Positions 1 to 7,738 of a stretch of 64,000 bases of DNA are shown piece by piece. The position numbers and the translations under genes were made by a program. This DNA comes from Paraburkholderia mimosarum LMG 23256 = NBRC 106338 (lineage in GTDB: Bacteria > Pseudomonadota > Gammaproteobacteria > Burkholderiales > Burkholderiaceae): positions 1 through 64,000 of the forward strand of contig NZ_BBJJ01000015.1 of assembly GCF_000739815.1 (NCBI RefSeq), in the 5' to 3' direction. Position 1 is the first letter of the stretch; each line of letters starts with the position of its first letter. Below the pieces are notes generated by a model. That model did not search any database. It had not been told where the DNA came from and saw only the letters and a list, made by a program, of their open reading frames with translations.

Positions 1-824
1 GCGAATTCACCGGGCAGCACCGCGACGATCCCGCCGCCCACGCCGCTCTTCGCGGGCAAACCCACGCGGTAGACGAAGTCGCCCGCGGCGTCGTAGGTCC
101 CGCAGGTCAGCATCAGCGCGGAGAGGCGCTTGGTCGAACTCGCGTCGAGCACGCGCTCGCCGCTCGCGGGCGAGACACCGCCGTTCGCGAGGAAGAGCGC
201 CGCGCGCGCGAGCTCTACGCAACTCATCGAAATGGCGCACTGCCGGCAATACGCGTCTATGACGGCATCGGCGGGCATCTCCAGATTGCCGAAGCTCGCG
301 ATGAAATGGGCCATCGCGCGGTTGCGCTCGGCATGCGTGAGCTCCGACTGCGCGACGCGCAGGTCATAGCCGATGCCGGGCTCGCCCGAGAGCCGCCGCA
401 CGAAATCGACGAGCGCGGTTTCCGCCTGTACGAAGCGGCGGCACAGCACGTCGGTGACGACGAGCGCGCCCGCATTGATGAACGGATTGCGCGGCTTGCC
501 CGCTTCGAATTCGAGCTGCACGAGCGAGTTGAACGCCGTGCCCGAAGGCTCGCGGCCCACGCGTTGCCACAGCGCGTCGCCGAGGAGCTGGAACGCGAGC
601 GTGCAGGCGAAGAGCTTGGAAATGCTCTGGATGGAAAAGCGCATGTCGGCGTCGCCGGTGCGGTAGACATGGCCGTCCACCGTCACGATCGCCATGCCGA
701 AGTGATCGGCGCGCACGTGGGCAAGCTCGGGAATGTAGTCGGCCACGCGGCCCGTGCCGAAATGCGGTTGCAGGTCGCGATGGATCGCTTCGAGGATGGG
801 GGCGTAGTTGAATGTGTGATTCAT
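1..824 (-). CDS. glsA: Glutaminase, C-terminus cut by window edge
   Basis: The product hydrolyses L-glutamine to glutamate and ammonia in the cytosol; it belongs to the serine-dependent glutaminase family related to beta-lactamases. About 274 residues are visible of the usual 304-310. The S-x-x-K catalytic motif is seen as SISK at residues 67-70 (within FSIQSISK), and the family stretches NPFINAGA and the glycine-rich GVGGGIVAVLPG near the cut end are present. The start is ATG at 824 (MNHTFNYAP), which leaves the normal family N-terminus. It is transcribed leftward and the stop lies outside the window. No operon partner is visible; the next gene rightward (953-1624) is on the same strand 128 bases upstream. 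Identification is firm, physiological role (acid resistance or nitrogen salvage) is not shown. Confidence 0.93.
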   Translation of the reverse strand, partial: MNHTFNYAPILEAIHRDLQPHFGTGRVADYIPELAHVRADHFGMAIVTVDGHVYRTGDADMRFSIQSISKLFACTLAFQLLGDALWQRVGREPSGTAFNSLVQLEFEAGKPRNPFINAGALVVTDVLCRRFVQAETALVDFVRRLSGEPGIGYDLRVAQSELTHAERNRAMAHFIASFGNLEMPADAVIDAYCRQCAISMSCVELARAALFLANGGVSPASGERVLDASSTKRLSALMLTCGTYDAAGDFVYRVGLPAKSGVGGGIVAVLPGEF

Positions 825-952
825 GGGCGGCGCGGTGAAGTCGCGGCGGAGCGCCCGCCGCGGTCCACGCGATTGTAGCGGCTCCCTTCGCGTGCCGCGA
901 TCGTGGCCCTGCTGCGTACGAGCGCACAGTGCGCAGGCGCGTGCGTCGTGCG

Positions 953-1624
953 CTATTCGGCGTCCGCCTTTATCTCGCGCAAATGCTTGTACACCGTCGC
1001 GCGCCCCATGCCGAGCACCTTCGCCACGTAGTTGGCCGAGCTCTTGCCCTTGAACGCGCCTTCGGCATGAAGCGCCTCGACCAGTTCGCGCCGGTGCTCG
1101 CGCGTGAGCGAGTTGAGCGCGATCTGGCGTTCGCGCAGCCAGCCGTGCAGGAAGGTGTTGATGCGCTCCTGCCAGTCGTCCCTGAAAAGCTCCTCGGGCT
1201 GCGCGATCACGCCCGCGCCGCGCAGGAAGAGGTTGAGCGTGGCCTGCACGTCCTCGAAGGCGGCGATGTTGAAGTTGATGCACATGACGCCCGCGGCTCG
1301 CCCTTCGTCGTCGAAGAGCGCCGTGCTCACGCAGCGCATGCGCCGCCCGTCCCAGTTCACCTTTTCGTAGGGGCCGAGCAGCTTGTTGCGCGTGGTTTCC
1401 TCGACATCTTCGAGCGCCGAGTCGTCGCCGATCTCGCGCTTCGACAGGTTGTTCGAGATGTACGCCACCGTCTGGTCCGAGAGGTCGTGAATCACGACTT
1501 CCGCGAACGGGAAAAAGAGCGTCGTGATGCTGTCCGCCACGTGAGCGTAGCGCGCGAGCAGCATCTCGCGCGACGTTTTCGGGCTGGCGGACGGCTTCGC
1601 TTTCTCGTTGGCTCGTTTGTGCAT
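953..1624 (-). CDS. YheO/DauR-type transcriptional regulator
   Basis: This 223-residue protein has an N-terminal PAS_6 (YheO-like) sensor domain (about residues 25-135, with the family phrase VIHDLSDQTVAYISNNLSKR) and a C-terminal helix-turn-helix ending in the conserved GMGRATVYKHLREI. The start is the ATG at 1624 (MHKRANEK); the frame is open further upstream but that part overlaps the dehydrogenase gene antisense-free spacer and has no family similarity. It follows the cyclodeaminase-family gene (1681-2658) by 56 bases on the same strand, so the two are probably co-transcribed. DauR of Pseudomonas aeruginosa, the best characterised relative in this context, represses D-arginine utilisation genes encoding exactly a FAD D-amino-acid dehydrogenase and a cyclodeaminase-family dehydrogenase, both of which are present here. 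The effector is not known from sequence. Confidence 0.85.
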   Translation of the reverse strand: MHKRANEKAKPSASPKTSREMLLARYAHVADSITTLFFPFAEVVIHDLSDQTVAYISNNLSKREIGDDSALEDVEETTRNKLLGPYEKVNWDGRRMRCVSTALFDDEGRAAGVMCINFNIAAFEDVQATLNLFLRGAGVIAQPEELFRDDWQERINTFLHGWLRERQIALNSLTREHRRELVEALHAEGAFKGKSSANYVAKVLGMGRATVYKHLREIKADAE

Positions 1625-1680
1625 CGGACTTTGACCGTGTTGCGGCGGGAAGGACGTCGATGATACTGCGTTCGGCTTTG

Positions 1681-2658
1681 TTAGCGGCTTTCGCGCAGAT
1701 GCGCGTACAGCGCGTGCGCGACGGCGATATCTTCGAGGCCGAGGCCGATCGAGCGGAAGAACGCGTGGCGCGCATAGGCGGGCCGCGGGCACGCGTCGTT
1801 CGCGAGTTCCGCGAGATCGCCCACGATCGCTTGCGGCGACCAGCCATGCTCGCGCGCGGCCAGCACCATCTCGCCCGCGCTTTGCGGCGTGGTGTGGCGA
1901 TAGTCGCAGTAGACGTCGAGCGAGGGCAGCGCGGCCGGATCGATCTCGTGCGCCAGGGCGACGTTCGTGCTGATCGACGTGATGAGCGCGGGTTTCGTGA
2001 GGGCGTCCAGCGCGAGCACGGGTTTGCCCGAGGAGGTGCACAGCATTACGACGTCGGCGTCCTGCACGCAGGCTTCGGCCGTCGCGGCCACGCTCGCGCG
2101 TGCGTCGAGCGCGCGGATTTCGGCCTGCCGCCGTGCGTCTTCGGCCAGTTTCGGCGAGTACACGCGAATGCTTTCCCACGCGCGCAGCGGCGCCACATGG
2201 CGAAGGTGCGCGAGCGCGACGGCGCCCGAGCCGATCACGGCAAGGCGGCGCGCCTCGCGCGGCGCGAGCTGGTCGACGGCGAGCGCCGTGGTGCCCGCGG
2301 TGCGCTCGGTGGTGAGCAGCGCCGAGTCGCACCACATGAGCGGCTGGCCCGTTTGCATCGACATCAGCGCGGTCCATGCGGTGATGACGGGCGGCTCGCC
2401 AGCGGCGCCAGCGATGTACGGCGAGAGCTTCGCGCCGAACACGCCGGCCTCGGCGAGCACGCCGAGATAGGTGATGAAGTCGCCGGCCTGCTTCGGGAAC
2501 AGCGCGAGCGTCTGCGGCGGCTGGACGGCGTCGCCGCGGCCGAGCGAGGCGAACATGCGCGCAAGTTCGCCTCGCACATCGAGAGCGGGCAGGGCCGCGC
2601 GCACCTGCGCGGCTTCGACGACGAACGGTGCAGCGGCGGGTTGGGACGTCTCGTTCAT
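1681..2658 (-). CDS. Ornithine cyclodeaminase/mu-crystallin family dehydrogenase (DauB-like candidate)
   Basis: A 325-residue NAD(P)H-dependent enzyme with the Rossmann motif IGSGAVALAH near residue 140 and the family stretch VMLCTSSGKPVLA. Family members include ornithine cyclodeaminase, alanine dehydrogenase, ketimine reductases and the anabolic L-arginine dehydrogenase DauB. I chose the ATG at 2658 (MNETSQPA) because GGAG lies eight bases upstream; an ATG at 2688 would lack a ribosome site. Neighbours are a DauR-type regulator downstream and, divergently, a basic-amino-acid binding protein and a FAD D-amino-acid dehydrogenase, so reductive amination of a 2-oxo acid made from a D-amino acid is the favoured role. 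Ornithine cyclodeaminase proper cannot be excluded. Confidence 0.8.
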   Translation of the reverse strand: MNETSQPAAAPFVVEAAQVRAALPALDVRGELARMFASLGRGDAVQPPQTLALFPKQAGDFITYLGVLAEAGVFGAKLSPYIAGAAGEPPVITAWTALMSMQTGQPLMWCDSALLTTERTAGTTALAVDQLAPREARRLAVIGSGAVALAHLRHVAPLRAWESIRVYSPKLAEDARRQAEIRALDARASVAATAEACVQDADVVMLCTSSGKPVLALDALTKPALITSISTNVALAHEIDPAALPSLDVYCDYRHTTPQSAGEMVLAAREHGWSPQAIVGDLAELANDACPRPAYARHAFFRSIGLGLEDIAVAHALYAHLRESR

Positions 2659-2681
2659 GTTGGGGCTCCAGAGTCGTGCTG

Positions 2682-2730
2682 TAGACATTTTTGTCCATTC
2701 TAGACTTTATTTTTATTTTTCGTCTATAGT
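2682..2730 (+). promoter_or_regulatory. Divergent control region with TAGAC/GTCTA elements
   Basis: The AT-rich spacer between the divergent dehydrogenase and binding-protein genes carries TAGAC at 2682-2686 and 2701-2705, GTCCA at 2693-2697 and GTCTA at 2722-2726. A plausible promoter for the binding-protein gene is TAGACT (2701-2706), 18 bases, TATAGT (2725-2730); both hexamers sit on the repeated elements, as expected for a repressor operator. Assignment to the DauR-type regulator at 953-1624 is an inference from position. Confidence 0.45.
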
Positions 2731-2818
2731 GCTCCTGCGGCCGCGGCTCTCGGGAGAGGGCGCCGCAAAAAGCGCATGGCGCTCGAACGGATACTTATTA
2801 CGAAACAAGGTGACGACG

Positions 2819-3616
2819 ATGAACAGGAAGACGATTCGCTTCGCGGCTGCGGCCAGCCTCGCTTGCTTTGCGGCGATGACGGCGGGCGCGGCCCACGCGC
2901 AGGACCCGAAAACGCTGCGTTTCGGCGTGGAGGCATCCTATCCGCCGTTCGAGAGCAAGACGCCCTCGGGCGATCTGCAGGGCTTCGACATCGACATCGG
3001 CAATGCCGTGTGCCAGAAGCTGCAGATGAAGTGCGTGTGGGTGGAGAACAGCTTCGATGGCCTGATCGCCGCGCTCGAGGCGCGCAAGTTCGACGTCATC
3101 AACTCGGCGATGAACATCACCGACAAGCGGCGCCAGCAAATCGCCTTCACGCCCGCCATCTACGTGATGCCGATCCAGATGGTCGCGAAGCGCGGCTCGG
3201 GCCTCGAGCCCACGGCCGCGAGCCTGAAGGGCAAGTCGGTCGGCGTGCTGCAGGGCTCGACGCAGGAAGACTACGTGCGCAAGCACTGGGGCACGCAGGG
3301 CGTGAACATCGTCACCTACGAGAACCAGGACCAGATTTTCGCGGACCTCGCGGCCGGCCGTCTGGACGCCGCCGTGCAGGAAGTGCAAACGGCCACCGAC
3401 GGCTTCCTTTCGAAGCCCCAGGGCAAGGGCTTCGATTTCGCGGGCGCGCCGCTCAAGGACCCTGCCACGCTCGGCGAAGGCACGGGCTTCGGCATGCGCA
3501 AGGACGACGCGGCGCTCAAGGCCAGGGTGGTCGCGGCGATCGATTCGCTGCGCCAGGACGGCACGCTCACGAAGCTGTCGATGAAGTACTTCGGCCGCGA
3601 TATCGTCGCGAAGTGA
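2819..3616 (+). CDS. Amino-acid ABC transporter substrate-binding protein (family 3, basic amino acid type)
   Basis: A 265-residue periplasmic binding protein. Residues 1-25 form a signal peptide ending AAHA-QD; the mature chain begins KTLRFGVEASYPPFESK and contains the family signature GFDIDIGNAVC and the INSAMNITDKR segment typical of lysine/arginine/ornithine or histidine binding proteins. The ATG at 2819 has AAGG ten bases upstream; the longer open frame from 2471 runs antisense through the dehydrogenase gene and is not credible. No permease or ATPase gene follows; instead a FAD dehydrogenase begins 31 bases downstream, so the protein must share a permease encoded elsewhere. Its ligand is probably the substrate of that dehydrogenase. 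Confidence 0.9.
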   Translation: MNRKTIRFAAAASLACFAAMTAGAAHAQDPKTLRFGVEASYPPFESKTPSGDLQGFDIDIGNAVCQKLQMKCVWVENSFDGLIAALEARKFDVINSAMNITDKRRQQIAFTPAIYVMPIQMVAKRGSGLEPTAASLKGKSVGVLQGSTQEDYVRKHWGTQGVNIVTYENQDQIFADLAAGRLDAAVQEVQTATDGFLSKPQGKGFDFAGAPLKDPATLGEGTGFGMRKDDAALKARVVAAIDSLRQDGTLTKLSMKYFGRDIVAK

Positions 3617-3647
3617 TTTTGCTTACTTCGGCATCCAGAGTAAATCT

Positions 3648-4892
3648 ATGACAAGGAGCGCGATCGTTCTCGGCGCGGGCATCGTGGGCGTGAGCGTCGC
3701 GCTGCATCTGCAGGCGCGCGGCGTGCAGGTCACGCTCGTCGACCGGCGCGGGCCCGGAGAGGAAACGAGCCATGGCAATGCGGGGCTGATCGAGTCGTCG
3801 TCGGTCGTGCCGTACGGCTTTCCGCGCGACTGGCGCACGTTGCTGCGCCTCGTGCGCAACGACTCGACCGTGCTGCGCTACGACGTGCGCTCGCTGCCCG
3901 CGTACGCGCGCTGGCTCGCGTCGTTCTGGCGCGAGTCGTCGCCGGCGCGGCTCGCGCTTGCCGCGCGCGACATGCTGCCCCTCATCGAGCGCAGCGTGGC
4001 CGAGCACGACGCGCTGATCGCGCGCGCGGGTTTGCGCGAGATCGTGCGGCCCACGGGCTGGCTCGAAGCGTGGCGGTCGTCCGCTGGCTTCGAGCGCGAA
4101 ATGCGCACGGCGCAGGGCGTGGCCGACGCGCACGGCCTGCACGTGCGGATGTTCGACGCGCCGGGCTTGCGCACGCTGGAGCCGTCACTGGCCGCAGGCT
4201 ACGCGGGCGCGATCCACTGGGTCGATCCCGCGAGCGTGGCCGATCCCGGCGCTTTGACGAAGGGTTATGCCGCGCTGTTCCTGCGCGAAGGCGGCGCGCT
4301 CGCGCGCGGCGATGCGCGCACGCTTGCGCGCGAAGGCAAGGGCTGGCGGGTGCAGACCGACGCTGGCCCCGTGAGCGCCGAACTCGCGGTCGTGGCGCTC
4401 GGGCCGTGGTCCGATTGTGTGACGCAGCCGCTCGGCTACCGCGTGCCGCTCATGGTCAAGCGCGGCTATCACATGCACTACGCGAGCGAGGCGTCTGCGC
4501 CGCTCGTGCGCCCGGTGGTCGACATCGAGGGCGGCTATGTGGTCGCGCCGATGCGCCGCGGTTTGCGTCTCACCACGGGGGTGGAGCTTGCCACGCGCGA
4601 GCGTCCGCCCAACTATGCGCAGCTCGATGCGGCCGAGCGCGAGGCGCGCCCCGTGTTCGGCCTCGGCGCGCGGCTGGACGATACGCCGTGGATGGGCCTG
4701 CGCCCCTGCACGCCCGACATGCGCCCGCTGCTCGGGCCCGCGCCGCGCCATGCGGGGCTGTGGTTCGCCTTCGGCCATAACCATCACGGGCTCACGCTCG
4801 GGCCGGTCACGGCGCGCCTCGTTGCCGAGCAGATCGTCGGCGAAACCCCGTTCGTCGATCCCACGCCATATTTGCCCGCGCGTTTTGGCTGA
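3648..4892 (+). CDS. FAD-dependent D-amino-acid dehydrogenase (DadA/DauA class)
   Basis: A 414-residue flavoprotein of the DAO family. The N-terminal dinucleotide-binding motif GAGIVGVSVALHL (residues 9-21) and the GETSHGNAGLI-type turn at about residue 42 (ETSHGNAGLIESSS) are typical of DadA-like dehydrogenases, and the C-terminal FAD contact appears as WFAFGHNHHGLTLGP. Such enzymes oxidise D-amino acids to 2-oxo acids and pass electrons to the respiratory chain at the membrane. It follows the binding-protein gene by 31 bases. With the cyclodeaminase-family dehydrogenase and DauR-type regulator it forms a D-to-L amino-acid conversion set like dauA/dauB/dauR; whether the substrate is D-arginine, D-lysine or D-ornithine cannot be read from sequence. 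Confidence 0.82.
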   Translation: MTRSAIVLGAGIVGVSVALHLQARGVQVTLVDRRGPGEETSHGNAGLIESSSVVPYGFPRDWRTLLRLVRNDSTVLRYDVRSLPAYARWLASFWRESSPARLALAARDMLPLIERSVAEHDALIARAGLREIVRPTGWLEAWRSSAGFEREMRTAQGVADAHGLHVRMFDAPGLRTLEPSLAAGYAGAIHWVDPASVADPGALTKGYAALFLREGGALARGDARTLAREGKGWRVQTDAGPVSAELAVVALGPWSDCVTQPLGYRVPLMVKRGYHMHYASEASAPLVRPVVDIEGGYVVAPMRRGLRLTTGVELATRERPPNYAQLDAAEREARPVFGLGARLDDTPWMGLRPCTPDMRPLLGPAPRHAGLWFAFGHNHHGLTLGPVTARLVAEQIVGETPFVDPTPYLPARFG

Positions 4893-4933
4893 CACATCGA
4901 TACGCCATCGACGCGACACCGAGGCGAGGCGGG

Positions 4934-6502
4934 TCAATGCGCGCCCGCCGCGCCGCCTGCGCCGCCCCTCGTCGACTTCGTGATCCAGATGAGCGGAATG
5001 ATCATGAGAAAGATGATCGCCGAGATATAGAAGATGTCGTTCAGTCCCATCATCGCGGCCTGCGTCGTGAGCTGAAAATCGAAGAGCGCGCGCGCGGAGG
5101 GCTCGCTCAGGTGCAGCACCTTCTGGGTCTGGTCGATTGCCTGGACGAAGGTCGGATTGTTGACCGATGCCTGCTCGGTGAGCCGCGCGTGATGGAGGAT
5201 CGTGCGGTTGTTCCACGCGTTCGTGGCGATCGACGTCCCCACCGCCCCGCAGAACACGCGCACGAAATTCGAGAGGCCCGCTGCCGCCGGCACGCGGCTC
5301 GGCGGCTGCCCTGCAAGAATGATCGCCGTGAGCGGCACGAAGAAGAGCGCCATCGGGACGCCTTGCAGCAGCGTGGGCAGCACGAGGTGGAAAGTGTCGA
5401 TCTCGATCACGTACTTCGATCGCATGTAGAACACCAGCGCGAACAGCACGAACGCGATCGTCGCGATGATGCGCGCGTCGGAGCGCGGCAGCAGCCGGCC
5501 CACCACGGGCGAGAGCAGCAGCGCGAAGACGCCGAGCGGGGCGGTGACGAGGCCCGCATCCACCGAGCGGTAGTTGAGGTACTCCTGCATCCACTGCGGC
5601 AGCAGCACCAGATTGCCGAAGAACACCGCATACGCCACCGAGATCGCGATCGTCCCGCCGAGGAAGTTGCGCTGCCCGAAGAGCCGCAGATCGACGATCG
5701 GATGCGCCTCGGTCAACTCCCACACGAGAAAGAACGCGAAGCTCACGAGCGCGACGATGCCGAGCGTGACGATCACGGGCGAGTTGAACCAGTCGAGGTC
5801 CTTGCCCTTGTCGAGCATGATCTGCAGCGAGGCGACCCAGGCAACGAGCAGAGCGAGCCCCACCACGTCGATGGGCGGCTTGCGCGTGGCCGATTCGCGA
5901 TGGCGGTAGATCGACCACGTCACGAAGGCCGCGAAAAAGCCCACCGGTATGTTGATATAGAAGATCCACGCCCAGTTGTAGCTGTCGGTGATCCAGCCGC
6001 CGAGCGCGGGCCCCGCGATCGGCCCGACGGTCGTCGTCATGGCCCAGAAGGCGAGTGCGCTGGCCGATTTGTCCTTCGGCCAGGAGCCGAGCAGAATGGC
6101 CTGCGAGAGCGGAATCAGCGGGCCGGCCACGGCGCCTTGCAACACGCGCGCGACGAGCAGGAAAGGCAGGCTCGGGGCGATGCCGCAAAGCCACGAGGCG
6201 AGCACGAACGAGAGGATCGAGGTGACGAAGAGGCGCACCTGCCCGAAGCGCTGCGTGAGCCAGCCGGTGAGCGGAATGGACACGGCGTTGGCCGCCGCGA
6301 ACACGGTGATGACCCACGTGCCTTCATCCACGGAAACACCGAGATCGCCGGAGATGGTCGGAATCGCGACGTTGGCGATCGACGTGTCGAGCACGTTCAT
6401 GAAAGTCGCGAGCGAGACCGCGACGGTACCGAGGATCAACTGGCCTCCGTGGAGCGGAGGCGGCGGCGCGGGCGGCGCGGATGACGCTGCGGGCTGGCTC
6501 AA
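4934..6502 (-). CDS. DHA2-family multidrug exporter (EmrB-like MFS)
   Basis: A 522-residue inner-membrane drug:proton antiporter with 14 predicted membrane segments. The family motif SIANVAIPTISGDLGVS follows the first helix and GWLTQRFGQVRLF is the MFS motif A. Translation probably begins at the TTG at 6502 (protein start xSQPAASS), which has GGAG eight bases upstream; there is no ATG in the proper place. A proline-rich N-terminal tail precedes helix 1. EmrB proteins usually work with an EmrA membrane-fusion partner and an outer-membrane channel, but neither is encoded beside it: the upstream 270 bases hold no gene and the next gene is a divergent esterase. The partner may lie elsewhere or the pump may act alone. 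Confidence 0.9.
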   Translation of the reverse strand: MSQPAASSAPPAPPPPLHGGQLILGTVAVSLATFMNVLDTSIANVAIPTISGDLGVSVDEGTWVITVFAAANAVSIPLTGWLTQRFGQVRLFVTSILSFVLASWLCGIAPSLPFLLVARVLQGAVAGPLIPLSQAILLGSWPKDKSASALAFWAMTTTVGPIAGPALGGWITDSYNWAWIFYINIPVGFFAAFVTWSIYRHRESATRKPPIDVVGLALLVAWVASLQIMLDKGKDLDWFNSPVIVTLGIVALVSFAFFLVWELTEAHPIVDLRLFGQRNFLGGTIAISVAYAVFFGNLVLLPQWMQEYLNYRSVDAGLVTAPLGVFALLLSPVVGRLLPRSDARIIATIAFVLFALVFYMRSKYVIEIDTFHLVLPTLLQGVPMALFFVPLTAIILAGQPPSRVPAAAGLSNFVRVFCGAVGTSIATNAWNNRTILHHARLTEQASVNNPTFVQAIDQTQKVLHLSEPSARALFDFQLTTQAAMMGLNDIFYISAIIFLMIIPLIWITKSTRGGAGGAAGAH

Positions 6503-6773
6503 GCTTGTTCTCCGTGGGTCCGGTTTGAGGCACAGAATACCTGCATTCGCCCGCGGCGAAACGGGCGCCTGGAAGCATCCCCATGCCGCGCAGGGTCATC
6601 GCGACAGCGAACTGGCACCCGGTGGAGGGGCTTTACGTAACGTGAGGAAATGCAGTCTTTCATACACGCGGCGGGGGGCGCGCGTATCCTTGCGCCTGCC
6701 GCACCGCGCATAATGCGAGCGCTGGACACACAATACTCACAATTCGACAACGCCCTCGAGGGGAGACCCGACC

Positions 6774-7424
6774 ATGAGCTGGGAAGCATTCGAAGGAGGC
6801 TGGCGTCTTGCGCCCGCCGCAGGCGCCGCGCGCGCACTCGTCGTGCTGCTGCACGGCGTGGGCAGCAATGCCCGGGACCTGACGCCGCTCGCCGATGTCT
6901 GGCGCGACGCGCTGCCCGACGTCGCGTTCGTTTCGCTCGATGGCAGCGAGCCGTTCGATGGGGGCTTTGGCGGCCGACAGTGGTTCAGTCTGCGCGATAT
7001 CAGCGAGAGCAATCGGGAGGCGCGCGTGATTGCCGCCTCTCAGGTGTTCGAGCGCCGGCTCGGCGCCGAACTCGCCCACTGGGGCCTCGGCTCTGACGCG
7101 CTCGCGCTCGTCGGCTTCTCGCAAGGCTCCATCATGTCGCTCTATCACGTGGCCACGCAGCCCTCGGGCGCCGCGGCCGTGGTCGCCTATGCGGGCCGGC
7201 TCGTCACGCCCGTGGTCGCGAAGAGCCGCACCGTGCTCACGCTCGTGCACGGCGAGGACGACGAAGTGATTCCGGCCAGCGAACTCGAGCGCGCGGCCTC
7301 GGCGTTCAGCGACGCGGGATTTGCGGTCACTGCCTTCGCTCTGCCGGGCGTCGGCCATACGATCACGCCCCAGGGCGTCATGCTCGGGCGCGACGCGTTG
7401 GTTCGCGCGCTCGATCACGCTTAG
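6774..7424 (+). CDS. Carboxylesterase/phospholipase, YpfH-like alpha/beta hydrolase
   Basis: A 216-residue cytoplasmic serine esterase of the carboxylesterase 2 family. The catalytic triad is visible as Ser117 in GFSQGS, an Asp at 162-163 in HGEDDEVIP and His195 in GVGHTI; the oxyanion-hole HG (VLLHGVGS) is at residues 25-31. The ATG at 6774 has GGGGAG 11 bases upstream. Length and motifs fit E. coli YpfH and related esterases, which act on short acyl esters in vitro; the natural substrate is unknown. It stands alone between the divergent EmrB-like gene and a 314-base spacer. Confidence 0.88.
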   Translation: MSWEAFEGGWRLAPAAGAARALVVLLHGVGSNARDLTPLADVWRDALPDVAFVSLDGSEPFDGGFGGRQWFSLRDISESNREARVIAASQVFERRLGAELAHWGLGSDALALVGFSQGSIMSLYHVATQPSGAAAVVAYAGRLVTPVVAKSRTVLTLVHGEDDEVIPASELERAASAFSDAGFAVTAFALPGVGHTITPQGVMLGRDALVRALDHA

Positions 7425-7738
7425 CCGAGGCGGCGTCGACACGAGGTCGGACCCCGTTAATCGGCGCAAATCGGCACAAACGAGGCATCCGCTGCGTGGG
7501 CGGGTGTCTTATTTCGGCCACTTTTGCCGGCTAATCTATGCAGTTTTTCTGGGCACGGTTAAAGTTCGCGCCGGTCGCGGCCGTTAAAACGGGGAGTCGC
7601 CGCGAACCTATGGGCCGCGTCGGCCCGTTCCGCCCGGCGCGCGGTGACTTCGCGCTGGATAGACGAGGACGCCATCGGGAATGCCATCCGGCGGTGTTTC
7701 GTCTGCCGGGCTGCTAAAAAAACGCACATCAGACCAAT
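7425..7738 (+). other. Intergenic spacer before mreB
   Basis: No gene is seen in these 314 bases. The only structured element noticed is a flagellar-sigma-like promoter at 7560-7587, listed separately. A T-run with no hairpin occurs near 7541-7550. Confidence 0.5.
7560..7587 (+). promoter_or_regulatory. Possible FliA (sigma-28)-type promoter
   Basis: TAAAGTTC (7560-7567) and GCCGTTAA (7580-7587) each match seven of eight positions of the enterobacterial sigma-28 consensus TAAAGTTT and GCCGATAA. The spacer is 12 bases instead of the usual 11, which weakens the case. The start of the orphan mreB lies about 150 bases downstream. Confidence 0.3.

Noticed and set aside
953..2698. Single long 581-codon gene joining regulator and upstream region
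   Set aside because: Only the last 223 codons match the YheO/DauR family; the rest runs in a different frame over the cyclodeaminase gene.
2471..2818. Long N-terminal extension of the basic-amino-acid binding protein
   Set aside because: It would remove the signal peptide from the N-terminus and overlaps the divergent gene antisense.
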